A stretch of 24,945 nucleotides of DNA from a virus, in the IMG/VR virus record IMGVR_UViG_3300009071_000066, positions 1 through 24,945 of that record. The stretch is one strand, 5' to 3'. The position numbers and the translations under genes were made by a program. A model generated the notes under the pieces. That model was not told where the DNA came from. It searched no databases and saw nothing but the letters and a program-made list of their open reading frames with translations. This document shows positions 7,800-15,802 of this stretch, one piece after another. Each line of letters opens with the position of its first letter. Positions within the stretch are counted from its first letter, which is position 1.

Positions 7800-9259
7800 T
7801 GTGGTCTAAACCTCTTGCTTAACGTTTCTGCTGGATTATTACCTATTACTGTGTTTCCAAACCGTAAAGAAGGTGTTTTCTTTTCAGCCCTTCCGCTTTT
7901 CTTGGGAACAATATTTGCAAACTCAGAATTAAGTAATCCAGACGCTACAAGGTTTCCGGTGAACTTGGTGTTTTCAAAAGCGCTCTTGGACCGTAGTTTA
8001 GATCTAATCTCTTGTATGGTTGGATCTCGGTTGAAAAAATTATCATAATCGTCTGTTTTAAGAATTTTAGACAGTAACGAATTTGGATCATCAATTGTCG
8101 TGTCGACTTTCACACCGCGAATTGCATAGTCAGATTTAGTAAGCCACGGTAAAACAATTGCTGCGTTGGGCATAACTGTTGTCGGAGGCACGGGAACAAA
8201 TGGTTGAAAGGTAGGATAGTATCCTCTAAACCCGCTGGCCGTTGCGCCATCTGCAGAACCCCTTTCTGCTCTCGCTGTTCTAGCTCTTCGAGCATAACCA
8301 GCCATGTTAGCAAAATCTGCTGTGATAGCTTCTTGTGCTTTACCGACCAAAGTACCATAGAAAGTTGTACCCCCATTACCTAATCCAGTAGGAGGACCAC
8401 CAAACATTTTACCATAATGATCGACCAGCTGGCCACCAATGGTTCCTTTTAATCCCACCATGGAGATATCGATAGCAGTAAGATTAGCTATGCTGGCAGA
8501 AACCGTCCATTCACCGCTGGCGGTTTGTTTTATGTCACTAGCAAAAAATTTAGCAGGGCCTTCCACAAGATTTTTTTGCTCACCTTTTACAAGTAGGTTG
8601 TTGTCCCCAAGTATAGTATCTGTGTTGGTTGCAACAACTTGCGAGTTCCTTGACCCTTTGACAACATAGTTCTGGTTCTGATCAACCGTTTTAATATGGT
8701 TGCCATTAATTTCTTCTTTTTTGTTGCCTGCAGTTTTAATGTTTATGTTACCGTCAACTGACAAATTATAGTCGCCAGTAACACGAACATTAAGATTGCC
8801 TTTGTACACAAGATTGCCTTCGCCTTCAACGATGACAGTGTGATCGCCACCGGTGACTTCTACCTTTTTATTAACAGTAGAGAATAGAACAGAACCGTCT
8901 GAACGAAGTTCTATTCCCGCGCCAGAACGATGCTTAAGAAGTATTCGTTCACCTCCAGGAGTGTCATCTATTTCCCAGATATGACCAGAAGTTGTTTCTG
9001 ACACTTTATTGTGAGGGTATTCTGAAGGTTTCTGATCCTGAAATTCTGTAGAGACGCCATAGTCTCCGCCACCAGCAAATAGGCTATTGATCTGCTCGCC
9101 TTTGGCTGCTTTATTGATTGAGTTGCCATAGAAGTAATCTCTTTTTGAGTACTCTCCTGTCGCGTCAACAAAACCGTCTCTTGATACACCTTCGGTTAAT
9201 TCTCGAGCTTTACCAAATTTTTCTTCTCTCTTTTCTAGATTGTCTACCCGAGTTGTCAT
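7796..9259 (-). CDS. gp5C-like: Baseplate central spike, gp5 C-terminal beta-helix homologue
   Basis: 487 residues. Residues 91-112 (SGHIWEIDDTPGGERILLKH) match the start of the T4 gp5 beta-helix (SGHIQEFDDTPGQERYRLVH). They are followed by octad-like repeats to about residue 235 (VEVTGGDHTVIVEGEGNLVY, GNLNVRVTGDYNLSVDGNIN) typical of the trimeric needle that pierces the outer membrane. An extension of about 230 residues follows, with an Arg/Ala-rich stretch (GYARRARTARAER, 321-333) and a Pro-rich segment. T4 gp5 ends soon after the helix, so the extension is unusual and may bind the tip or the propeller protein encoded next. Both ends are coupled by 4-base overlaps. The N-terminal 80 residues are not recognised. 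Confidence 0.82.
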   Translation of the reverse strand: MTTRVDNLEKREEKFGKARELTEGVSRDGFVDATGEYSKRDYFYGNSINKAAKGEQINSLFAGGGDYGVSTEFQDQKPSEYPHNKVSETTSGHIWEIDDTPGGERILLKHRSGAGIELRSDGSVLFSTVNKKVEVTGGDHTVIVEGEGNLVYKGNLNVRVTGDYNLSVDGNINIKTAGNKKEEINGNHIKTVDQNQNYVVKGSRNSQVVATNTDTILGDNNLLVKGEQKNLVEGPAKFFASDIKQTASGEWTVSASIANLTAIDISMVGLKGTIGGQLVDHYGKMFGGPPTGLGNGGTTFYGTLVGKAQEAITADFANMAGYARRARTARAERGSADGATASGFRGYYPTFQPFVPVPPTTVMPNAAIVLPWLTKSDYAIRGVKVDTTIDDPNSLLSKILKTDDYDNFFNRDPTIQEIRSKLRSKSAFENTKFTGNLVASGLLNSEFANIVPKKSGRAEKKTPSLRFGNTVIGNNPAETLSKRFRPQ

Positions 9260-11130
9260 AATACCACCTTTTGTTTGACTAAGTCGCTCGGTTTAAAGGG
9301 TCCTTGAGACGTTGGATCTGAAAATATAGACTCTTTACCAAAAACATCTTTGCAGTAATCAATAACATCAAACCCTGGATCTAGCTCCGTTGAGTCAATG
9401 TCATTATGGCCAAGGACTTGACCTCCAGGATATTTCTTATAGAATGCTCGACAGAATTGTTCGAAAGTAGTCATCTGCGCGCGGGTCAATGATTGTGAAG
9501 ACAAAAACGATTCAGGATTAGGCGTTCCAGAAGAACAATTAAAACCGCCAACAAACACCAGTCCTATTGAAAACTCGTCATGATCGTTTACAGAAGAATG
9601 CTCTCCTTGATTCGAAAGGGGTCGACCCCTTTGCAAAGAACCATCCCTACGAATCACATAATGATAACCAATGCCCTTTATTCCTAAACCAATGTGAGTT
9701 GAGTTAATTTCTTCTGAACCAATGTTTTTATTGGTAAACGTTTCTGTCCAATGCACTACAACCTCTGTAATGTCTCTTGTAGAGGTTCTCAACTCTGCTT
9801 CTAGTTCTTCAACGGTGTTTATATAAGAGAAACTCTGACTACCTTGCCCGTCGTTCCAATCATTTCTTTCAAAAGAAAACGGATTGGTAAACGCCGAATT
9901 TTCATTATCAACAACAGTTGTTCCTGCAATTGTCGTGTTGACTTTTAACAGTCTAGCTCGAACGGCGTTTGGTGGTTGTTTTGTTTTATTTTGAACAATT
10001 TCTGTCGCTTTATCTTGATCAGATTTATTTCCTTGAGAAAGTTCAACAACCTTTTTGGCCTCTTCGTCTGTCAATTCAGGATAATCTTTTTGTAAATTTT
10101 GTGCTTCTTGATTGAGGTCTGTAACAAATCCTTGTATCAAGCCGTTAGAAGAAGGCGAAATGGCTTGTAGGGCGGAAACGATATAATCTAATCCTTTTTG
10201 GCCTACATCGGTCACTGCGCTCACGACTGTTTGTAAATCAGAGAAAATTGACGCGCCCGAGACTATGTTATCTTTAAGGCCCGATAAATCTGTTTTAAGC
10301 GCATTTTCGTCGATGCTAATCGCTTTGTCTACTAAAGTCTGAGCGTCAGTAACGGCGCGCCCTGTTTCTAAAGTAAACCCATCATAAGTCTGTTGCATGG
10401 TCACATTTGTTATGTTAACGTCTGCAGAATCATTTGGAAATGCGTAGGTAAAATTACCAGCAGAGTCTCCTGAGTTTACATTTGGAGCATTAACAAATTC
10501 AGTAGCAGCATTTATTTTTGCTGTTATAGCTGAAACTGTGTCGTTTGCTTTTTGTGAAAGCGCATTAACAGTTGCTAAGTCAGGAAACCCTGCAACTGTT
10601 CCTTTGATATTATTAAGCGAACTTACAAGCCCTTCTGGTGAAGCGTTTGTAACTATTTCTTGAGCAAACCCTGAAAGGTCTGGCTTGCCAGCGCCAAGAC
10701 CAGATATGGAAGTTATAAGTGAACTCAGAGACGAATTGGTGTCTGCAACCAAAGAACTACTTCTAACTCTTACATTACCATCTTCGTCCGGATCTGTCCA
10801 AGTCAGTTCTAATTTGGTTCCAAAAGTAGAAGATAATATATTAGTCTCTGCAGAAAGAGTATCATCTATTGAACCTTTGATAGACGATACACCGTCTGTC
10901 ACCAAACCTTCAACTGGTGCGCTGTTCAGTTTATTAGAAACATCTTCAGCTTTCGCGCTGATACTCTGCACCCCACCTTTGACCTCACCGACTTTATTAC
11001 CAACAGCAGTTTGAACCGCGTTTTTCTTTTGTGCCGTCGCAGTCTTTGCTTGAGCGTTAACGCCATCATAACTGATTTTATTTGCAAGACCGGTTATTTG
11101 ATCTTTGACCTGTTCTTTACTTGCTGTCAT
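9256..11130 (-). CDS. Hub-associated N-acetylmuramoyl-L-alanine amidase (Amidase_2)
   Basis: 624 residues. The C-terminal part (about 453-595) is an amidase_2/PGRP-type zinc hydrolase that would cut the bond between muramic acid and L-Ala in peptidoglycan. Visible residues are VVHWTET with H460, YHYVI with H490/Y491, GHNDID with H575, and DPGFD with D584. H460, H575 and D584 are the expected zinc ligands. The first ~390 residues are low-complexity, Ala/Ser/Thr/Asn-rich and probably helical, and match no family I know. The gene lies between the OB/lysozyme gene and the beta-helix spike, with ATGA overlaps on both sides. That places the enzyme in the puncturing device rather than among free endolysins. 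Which molecule it binds is inferred. Confidence 0.82.
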   Translation of the reverse strand: MTASKEQVKDQITGLANKISYDGVNAQAKTATAQKKNAVQTAVGNKVGEVKGGVQSISAKAEDVSNKLNSAPVEGLVTDGVSSIKGSIDDTLSAETNILSSTFGTKLELTWTDPDEDGNVRVRSSSLVADTNSSLSSLITSISGLGAGKPDLSGFAQEIVTNASPEGLVSSLNNIKGTVAGFPDLATVNALSQKANDTVSAITAKINAATEFVNAPNVNSGDSAGNFTYAFPNDSADVNITNVTMQQTYDGFTLETGRAVTDAQTLVDKAISIDENALKTDLSGLKDNIVSGASIFSDLQTVVSAVTDVGQKGLDYIVSALQAISPSSNGLIQGFVTDLNQEAQNLQKDYPELTDEEAKKVVELSQGNKSDQDKATEIVQNKTKQPPNAVRARLLKVNTTIAGTTVVDNENSAFTNPFSFERNDWNDGQGSQSFSYINTVEELEAELRTSTRDITEVVVHWTETFTNKNIGSEEINSTHIGLGIKGIGYHYVIRRDGSLQRGRPLSNQGEHSSVNDHDEFSIGLVFVGGFNCSSGTPNPESFLSSQSLTRAQMTTFEQFCRAFYKKYPGGQVLGHNDIDSTELDPGFDVIDYCKDVFGKESIFSDPTSQGPFKPSDLVKQKVVL

Positions 11131-12002
11131 TCTAACGCCCCATCATAAGCTCTCTCTGCAAACTTTACTGCTTCGTTTGTGTTTGTAGAGTTTTTACTGT
11201 AATATTTAGCAATTGCCTCTACCGCTTTTTCTATAGAAGTTGTTTGTAGAAGTTTGACATTAGCTCTATTCTGAGTATTGCGCAATTCATATAAAATAAA
11301 TTGAAGCTGAATTGAATAAGATTTCCAGCTTTTTGTTTTCTGATAATTTTTAGAAAACTCTATTAGACCTTTAAACCGATTACCTTCGTTTTGTGACCAC
11401 TTTATCAACCCTTGTTCATTTTCTTTAGAGTCAATCTCGTAGATAGCGAAACCCGAAACCGCTTCAATAATACCAGCCAAAGCTGCGGCGTGTATTGGGC
11501 GATACCCGTTGTCTATGAAAAATTTTATAGCTTGGCTTCTTCTTCGAGAAACATTTCCCTTTTGAAACTCATCATCAATCATTACTGACGATTCAATAAA
11601 GTTTTGTTCTCTTTCTTGATCGTATTCTAATTCATCTTCTGATTGATTAGCAGAATTTACTCGTTTTTGCACTGCATTAGGGAATTCTATTCTTGGAAAC
11701 GATCCCAATATAACGGGCAGTTGTGATGATTTTCCGTCTAAGAAATAACCAAAAACAGAAGCTCCAGGAAGTATTCCTGGAACAGCCCCAATACCAGAGA
11801 CTCCTCCTTCTGTTGTAGGGATTAACACCTGTGCCCAAGGCAAATCACTTTCTTGTATTTCTCCTGTCGAAGGATTGTGTACACCGTGAATTCGCACTTT
11901 AACTCTACCCTGTAGAATAGGAGGAGGCGTTGCGTTAACTACGACTCCAATGAACCAACGGATATCGTCACCATAATATTTTCTTGGTATTGCGTTATCC
12001 AC
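11127..12002 (-). CDS. gp5-like: Baseplate hub OB-fold protein with tail-lysozyme-like domain (gp5 N-terminal homologue)
   Basis: 291 residues. The GTG start overlaps the upstream TAG (TAGTG). Residues 14-105 are the gp5 OB fold: WFIGVVVNATPPPILQGRVK, then RIHGVH, LPWAQVLIPTTEGGVSGIG, GASVFGYFLDG and LPVILGSF. T4 has WFVGVVED, LPWMSVIQPITSAAMSGIGG and GTRVYGHFLD. This domain sits on the gp27 ring. Residues 155-275 resemble the phage tail lysozyme family (PF18013 type), with 'AAALAGIIEAVSGF' for the usual 'AAGILGNLQAESGF', then GLIKWSQNEGNRFKGL and IQLQFILYEL. At the usual catalytic Glu there is V182, with a Glu two residues earlier (E180), so activity is doubtful. The T4 gp5 beta-helix is absent here and is encoded separately two genes on. 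Confidence 0.82.
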   Translation of the reverse strand: MDNAIPRKYYGDDIRWFIGVVVNATPPPILQGRVKVRIHGVHNPSTGEIQESDLPWAQVLIPTTEGGVSGIGAVPGILPGASVFGYFLDGKSSQLPVILGSFPRIEFPNAVQKRVNSANQSEDELEYDQEREQNFIESSVMIDDEFQKGNVSRRRSQAIKFFIDNGYRPIHAAALAGIIEAVSGFAIYEIDSKENEQGLIKWSQNEGNRFKGLIEFSKNYQKTKSWKSYSIQLQFILYELRNTQNRANVKLLQTTSIEKAVEAIAKYYSKNSTNTNEAVKFAERAYDGALE

Positions 12003-13339
12003 TATATCACCTTACGTCGATTCAACCTACAAACTTCCATCGAAACATTATGGTCTGTTTGTCTAAATGTGTGTCGTAATGAGTGGACGAGGAAATCACC
12101 AGAACCCTTTTCGTCAAATAGGTCTTTTGGATTTTCTTTATCCTGAGATATGTTTTTTAATACTCTAAACCTACAAATGTCACCAACGGTTGCTTTGGCC
12201 ATAAAAAAAGCAGTTCCTGGAATCGAAAACTTAATCACATTCTTATATAACGCTTGTTCAATCTGGTGTTTTTTAATCTTAAGTAAGAAGTCTTCACCAG
12301 AAGCGGCGTCATGATAACTTTTAATTTGATTATAGGTTAGTGATGAATTTACCTGATGAAAAAACTGAGCATTGTATTCGTCAGCATTTCTGTCTAGATA
12401 TTTTAAAGACTCGTCAAATATAACCTGTTGGGCGTCTTTTTTCAGAACACCTGCATTTTTTAATGTTTCTATATTTTTCTTAATCGAGACATGGGAGCGA
12501 AAAGAAATTCCAGTACCAATGTCTGTATTAGTATAGAACGCGCCAACGCCGCCAGCCATAATTTGATCTAAAGTGTCTTCTTGATCTTTACGTACATACT
12601 CTTTGACTGTTGTTGATTTTGTAAATTCGTCAGTAGGACTAGAAGCATTGCTTTTTGCCTGAGAAAAAACAAACGGCGATTCTTCATTAAACGCAGGTTG
12701 TTGAAGCATTTTGTCAAGGTCGCCCATACGAATATTGTTATCATAGACTGACGAGTATAAAAATGTAGGAGAACCGTTTGTTGTGGTAGCTCGATCAATT
12801 AACATTCTGCAAGCGTCTAACGGAGTCATATAAGGAACAATGAACTTACGAACACCTTGTGCGGTTGTTTCTTTTGTCAGATATGAAACGTCGACTTTTT
12901 TCTTGAGCTCGCCATTTAATATTTGAGAGACAATTGTTTCTATAGAACCAGTATATGCTCGGGACAATGTTCTTAGAGAATTAAAATAAGCATGTGGTTC
13001 TAAGAGATTAAACAGAATGACATCAGCATCATTTGACCCTCGAACAGTCTCTGCCATTTTGATCATAATAAATGTTTTGTCGATAAAAGTTTCGCCACCT
13101 GATATTGGCTGTATTCGAATAGTGATCCTTTCTGTACCTGAAAAGTTGATTGATCCGAATATACTTTTATCGTCGACTAATGCGACCATACCAGACACGT
13201 AAGGATTGTCTAATGATTCGAAAAGAGTTAATTCGTAAATAAGCCGAGCACATTCGATCTCATCATCAGAGCCAAATCTATCTGAAGAAATAATCGCTTC
13301 AGATAAGGTGAATTTTTGATTGTTTGGGGCGTCAGCCAT
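12002..13339 (-). CDS. gp27-like: Baseplate hub subunit, gp27-like
   Basis: 445 residues; T4 gp27 has 391. No strong T4 signature is visible, so the call rests on shape and position. The N-terminus (ARLIYELTLFESLDNPYVSG, then LVDDKSIFGSINFSGTERIT) looks like the gp27/late-control-D first barrel, with its 'elTLyeSl... G.l.l.D....f......G.E.i.i' pattern. The C-terminus (VGDICRFRVL, GDFLVHSLRHTFRQTDHNVS, MEVCRLNRRKVI) looks like the hub barrel strands that end gp27-type proteins. The gene precedes the OB-fold gp5 piece, its expected binding partner, and overlaps it by one base. An AAAGGA ribosome site sits before the ATG. gp27 trimers join the tube to the spike. Confidence 0.68.
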   Translation of the reverse strand: MADAPNNQKFTLSEAIISSDRFGSDDEIECARLIYELTLFESLDNPYVSGMVALVDDKSIFGSINFSGTERITIRIQPISGGETFIDKTFIMIKMAETVRGSNDADVILFNLLEPHAYFNSLRTLSRAYTGSIETIVSQILNGELKKKVDVSYLTKETTAQGVRKFIVPYMTPLDACRMLIDRATTTNGSPTFLYSSVYDNNIRMGDLDKMLQQPAFNEESPFVFSQAKSNASSPTDEFTKSTTVKEYVRKDQEDTLDQIMAGGVGAFYTNTDIGTGISFRSHVSIKKNIETLKNAGVLKKDAQQVIFDESLKYLDRNADEYNAQFFHQVNSSLTYNQIKSYHDAASGEDFLLKIKKHQIEQALYKNVIKFSIPGTAFFMAKATVGDICRFRVLKNISQDKENPKDLFDEKGSGDFLVHSLRHTFRQTDHNVSMEVCRLNRRKVI

Positions 13340-13340
13340 T

Positions 13341-14162
13341 TTATCCTTTCACCAGTCTATTAAATTCAGAAACAATATTAGAAATAGCGTCTTGTTTAAG
13401 TATCTTAATTATCTTCAGGTCATCATTATAGCTAATGAGTTTCTCTTGATAGGTGATCGGAATAAGCGGCCCAGTTGATGTTGCTATATCATACGGGTCT
13501 ATGTCTACCCGCGCTTCCAAAGAATTCGTATAGTAAGCCGGAGAGTTATATTCCACAACATTGTTAAAAAAATTGGTACCGTACGACGCCCCTGCTGAAA
13601 AAATATTAACGCCATCATTGTATGTAATTTCATTGATGTTCGTCATAACTGTCACGTCTCCACTAACAAAGCGAAGAATCATTTGACCGATATCTAAATT
13701 TTTACTAACAATTTTCGCATTTGCTACATTAGCAGAAATATCATTCAACAAAACATTGCCTCCTATAGGAAACGTTTGTGCGAGCACTGTATCAGAAGCA
13801 AGATAATTTTTGACGATTCCGCCTGTGTTTAAAGATCCCGCGCCGTCTAACTGAATAGCATAATTTGAATATGCTTCTTCAACAAATTCATAAACCTTTC
13901 CATGAGATAAAGGCCAGCCAGACTCTCTTAACTTTTCATTGAGCAAAAAGAAAGTCCAATAGTAGTCAGAGGTACCATATAATTTATATGACAGCGTGTC
14001 CGGTCTTTCTCCATCGAGGATATTAAAGCTTGCGTAATACGAAACATTATCTGCTACTTGATCGATAAGATCAACATACACACTAGCATCTTTGTAAAAT
14101 ACGCTTTCTTCGTTGTTACCGAATTTATATTTTATTATCGGAAAGTTCTTAAAATACGCCAT
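13341..14162 (-). CDS. gp53: Baseplate wedge subunit gp53
   Basis: 273 residues; T4 gp53 has 196. Residues 53-75 (RPDTLSYKLYGTSDYYWTFF, then LLN) match T4 RPEELANAIYGNPQLYWVLL, then MCN. The C-terminus (NDDLKIIKILKQDAISNIVS, then EFNRLV) matches T4 NEKLRQIKIIAKSDINSFMN, then DLIRIM. gp53 acts as a clamp joining neighbouring wedges around the hub. The middle (about 105-230) is longer than in T4 and strand-rich (VLAQTFPIGGNVLLNDISAN). The ATG overlaps the gp48 stop by one base (TAATG), so the two are coupled. In T4, gene 53 lies beside genes 4 and 5, and that neighbourhood is kept here. Confidence 0.88.
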   Translation of the reverse strand: MAYFKNFPIIKYKFGNNEESVFYKDASVYVDLIDQVADNVSYYASFNILDGERPDTLSYKLYGTSDYYWTFFLLNEKLRESGWPLSHGKVYEFVEEAYSNYAIQLDGAGSLNTGGIVKNYLASDTVLAQTFPIGGNVLLNDISANVANAKIVSKNLDIGQMILRFVSGDVTVMTNINEITYNDGVNIFSAGASYGTNFFNNVVEYNSPAYYTNSLEARVDIDPYDIATSTGPLIPITYQEKLISYNDDLKIIKILKQDAISNIVSEFNRLVKG

Positions 14163-15223
14163 TAAAATCCTTCCTCAATAAGTTCTCTAGTCATTGTTCT
14201 TGCTTCAATAAACGACAACGTTATTTCAACCTCAACTGGCGCCACCTTTCCTTTAACATTATGAAACGCCGCACCGTTTTGGTTATATGAGACGAGAACG
14301 TCTCGGAGGTAAGCGTCTTGTATTCCGGTATAAATTGGCTTTTCGTCATAGGTCATTTTAATTTCAAATAAGTTCGGCATTCTATACCCAATTGGGATAG
14401 AAACTCCCAGTTCTCCAGGTAATGGTGCCGAAATAGTTCCTGGATATAATTCTCTTCGAAACGTCTTAACAATCTTCTTTATTTCTTCTGCTTCTTGAGG
14501 AGATGACGCGAGAAGTTTAAATGTAAATGGAAACTCTCTCATCGGAACGCTTGAGAATATCGACCTAGTGTTTGGATTTACTGTTGTTCTTGTGAGAGAT
14601 TGTACTGCTCCACCAACGCCAGCGCCCCCCATAGACGCAACTTTGCTAATAGCAACACTAGCTGCATCTGCACCTGCACCGCCTCGAAACGCGTCAATGA
14701 AGCTTTCGACTCCGCCTTTTGCAGCAGCGCCCACACCTTGTGCGATTGAACCTCCTGCCTGTCCCACTGCTTCAACTGCGCCGCCGATCATTCCGAGGTT
14801 GACGTTATCGTAAGTAACTGCGTCTCTGATAGCAAAGGATCCAGGAAGATATAATGTTACTACATCACCATATGTTTTTTGTGCTTCAACGTTTTCATAT
14901 GATTGAGTTGTATTATTTTTACCTTCTAAAGCGTCTCGGCCTTCTTTAGCTTCTTCTTTCGTTGGCGTTTCTTCTTCGGAAGAGAATAGACCAGTGAACC
15001 TATTAATTATATCAGAGGTGTCTAAATTTTCTAATGATTTAAAAATAGAAGGAGTGATTCCTTCAACCTCAATAACTTTGAATGTTACTTTCCCTTTATA
15101 GTCGTCTTGATCGCGCAAAGGAAAACGATACTTCTGCGGAGTTTTTATAACTACTTCAGTAGATTGCCCTTGTGTTTTTTTCGAAATATCTGGTTTTGAT
15201 ATCTCTACGCTTTCTTGCGACAT
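14162..15223 (-). CDS. gp48: Baseplate tail-tube cap gp48-like protein
   Basis: 353 residues from ATG 15223 (MSQESVEISK). An upstream in-frame TTG at 15235 is less likely because a GGA stands 8 bases before the ATG. Family signs are the 'LYLPGSFAIRDAVTYDNVNL' segment, a Gly/Ala-rich middle, 'REFPFTFKLLASSPQEAEEI' (tube-fold beta strand and helix), and the end 'VEITLSFIEARTMTRELIEE' plus GF. T4 gp48 ends LEITFREIITLNRSSLYTEG plus F and has a similar length (364). gp48 and its relative gp54 form the tube base on the hub, above gp27. It is the first gene of the minus-strand baseplate operon and has its own late-promoter box at 15252-15259. gp54 is the alternative name, but a gp54-type gene is on the other strand. 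Confidence 0.72.
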   Translation of the reverse strand: MSQESVEISKPDISKKTQGQSTEVVIKTPQKYRFPLRDQDDYKGKVTFKVIEVEGITPSIFKSLENLDTSDIINRFTGLFSSEEETPTKEEAKEGRDALEGKNNTTQSYENVEAQKTYGDVVTLYLPGSFAIRDAVTYDNVNLGMIGGAVEAVGQAGGSIAQGVGAAAKGGVESFIDAFRGGAGADAASVAISKVASMGGAGVGGAVQSLTRTTVNPNTRSIFSSVPMREFPFTFKLLASSPQEAEEIKKIVKTFRRELYPGTISAPLPGELGVSIPIGYRMPNLFEIKMTYDEKPIYTGIQDAYLRDVLVSYNQNGAAFHNVKGKVAPVEVEITLSFIEARTMTRELIEEGF

Positions 15224-15234
15224 TTTAAAATCCA

Positions 15235-15242
15235 AATAAATA
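15235..15242 (+). promoter_or_regulatory. Late promoter-like box AATAAATA for gp4
   Basis: The plus strand reads AATAAATA (NATAAATA form). T4 spacing puts +1 near 15248, leaving about 20 bases before the gp4 ATG. No Shine-Dalgarno is evident in that leader. The box lies on the far side of the start site of the opposing promoter (box 15252-15259), so the two promoters face each other. Confidence 0.45.
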
Positions 15243-15251
15243 CTATTAAAC

Positions 15252-15259
15252 TATTTATA
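15252..15259 (-). promoter_or_regulatory. Late promoter box TATAAATA driving the baseplate operon
   Basis: The minus strand reads CTATAAATAG, containing the perfect T4 late box. T4 spacing puts +1 near 15246, giving a leader of about 23 bases before the gp48 ATG. It is the only plausible promoter ahead of the minus-strand baseplate genes in this 44-base divergent gap. Confidence 0.65.
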
Positions 15260-15267
15260 GCCATTCT

Positions 15268-15759
15268 ATGCAGACTTATAAAGGAAAATACAAAGTAAAA
15301 AACACCAGCAAATATAAAGGTGATTTTACCAACGTTGTGTATCGAAGTGGTTGGGAGAAAAATTGCATGCAATTCTTCGACAACAGCTCTGATATAATAC
15401 AATGGTCAAGTGAAGAAATTATTATTCCTTACTTATATGAGGCAGACAAAAGGATTCATCGTTACTTTCCAGACTTTGTCGTAACTTGGAAAAGCGGGCA
15501 GACTTCGCTGATTGAAGTCAAACCGCATAAAGAAACATTGCCACCTAAAGGCCCGACTAGGACAAAAAAATACATTACTGAGGGATTCACTTACGTTAAA
15601 AATCAAAACAAATGGGAAGCCGCCACACAGTACTGTAAAGACCGAAAATGGAGTTTCGAGATTTGGACCGAAATAGAACTGCGGCTTATGGGGATTTTAC
15701 CAAAACCATTTAAGAAAATAAAACCTATGCCCAAATACTCAAGGAAAAAGAAAAAGTGA
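15268..15759 (+). CDS. gp4: Head completion protein gp4 (T4 gp50/gp4)
   Basis: 163 residues; T4 gp4 has 150. It aligns from the first residues (YKGKYKVKNTSKYKGDFTNV, VYRSGWE) with T4 (KQGKFIPKNPEKYIGDLNNI, IYRSSWE), which fixes the start although no ribosome site is visible. Next come 'EEIIIPYLYEADKRIHRYFP' and 'SLIEVKPHKET', as in T4 'EEIVIPY... KLHRYF... ALIEIKP'. E30, D69, E83 and K85 fit a TnsA/PD-(D/E)XK nuclease-like core. gp4 acts after DNA packaging to complete the head before tail joining. A Lys-rich tail (RKKKK) ends the protein. In T4, gene 4 also lies next to 2 and 53. Confidence 0.9.
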   Translation: MQTYKGKYKVKNTSKYKGDFTNVVYRSGWEKNCMQFFDNSSDIIQWSSEEIIIPYLYEADKRIHRYFPDFVVTWKSGQTSLIEVKPHKETLPPKGPTRTKKYITEGFTYVKNQNKWEAATQYCKDRKWSFEIWTEIELRLMGILPKPFKKIKPMPKYSRKKKK

Positions 15760-15788
15760 AAAAGGTTTTTATTATTAGATTCAATCAG

Positions 15789-15796
15789 CATAAATA
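15789..15796 (+). promoter_or_regulatory. Late promoter-like box CATAAATA before gp2
   Basis: The plus strand reads CATAAATA (NATAAATA form) in the 43-base gap after gp4. It ends 6 bases before the next ATG (AGTCTT between them). The predicted +1 is 15802, one base before the ATG, and no Shine-Dalgarno is visible. Confidence 0.45.
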
Positions 15797-15802
15797 AGTC
15801 TT

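Noticed and set aside
8110-8376. 88-residue minus-strand frame inside the spike gene
   Set aside because: It overlaps the well-supported spike in another frame, has no ribosome site or family features, and has shadow-like composition.
10685-11014. 109-residue plus-strand frame
   Set aside because: It is antisense to the amidase gene, with Ser/Thr/Leu/Pro-biased shadow composition and no coupling to other genes.
15224-15235. TTG at 15235 as the gp48 start
   Set aside because: The ATG at 15223 has a better-placed GGA and typical start. The extra four residues (MDFK) add no family similarity.
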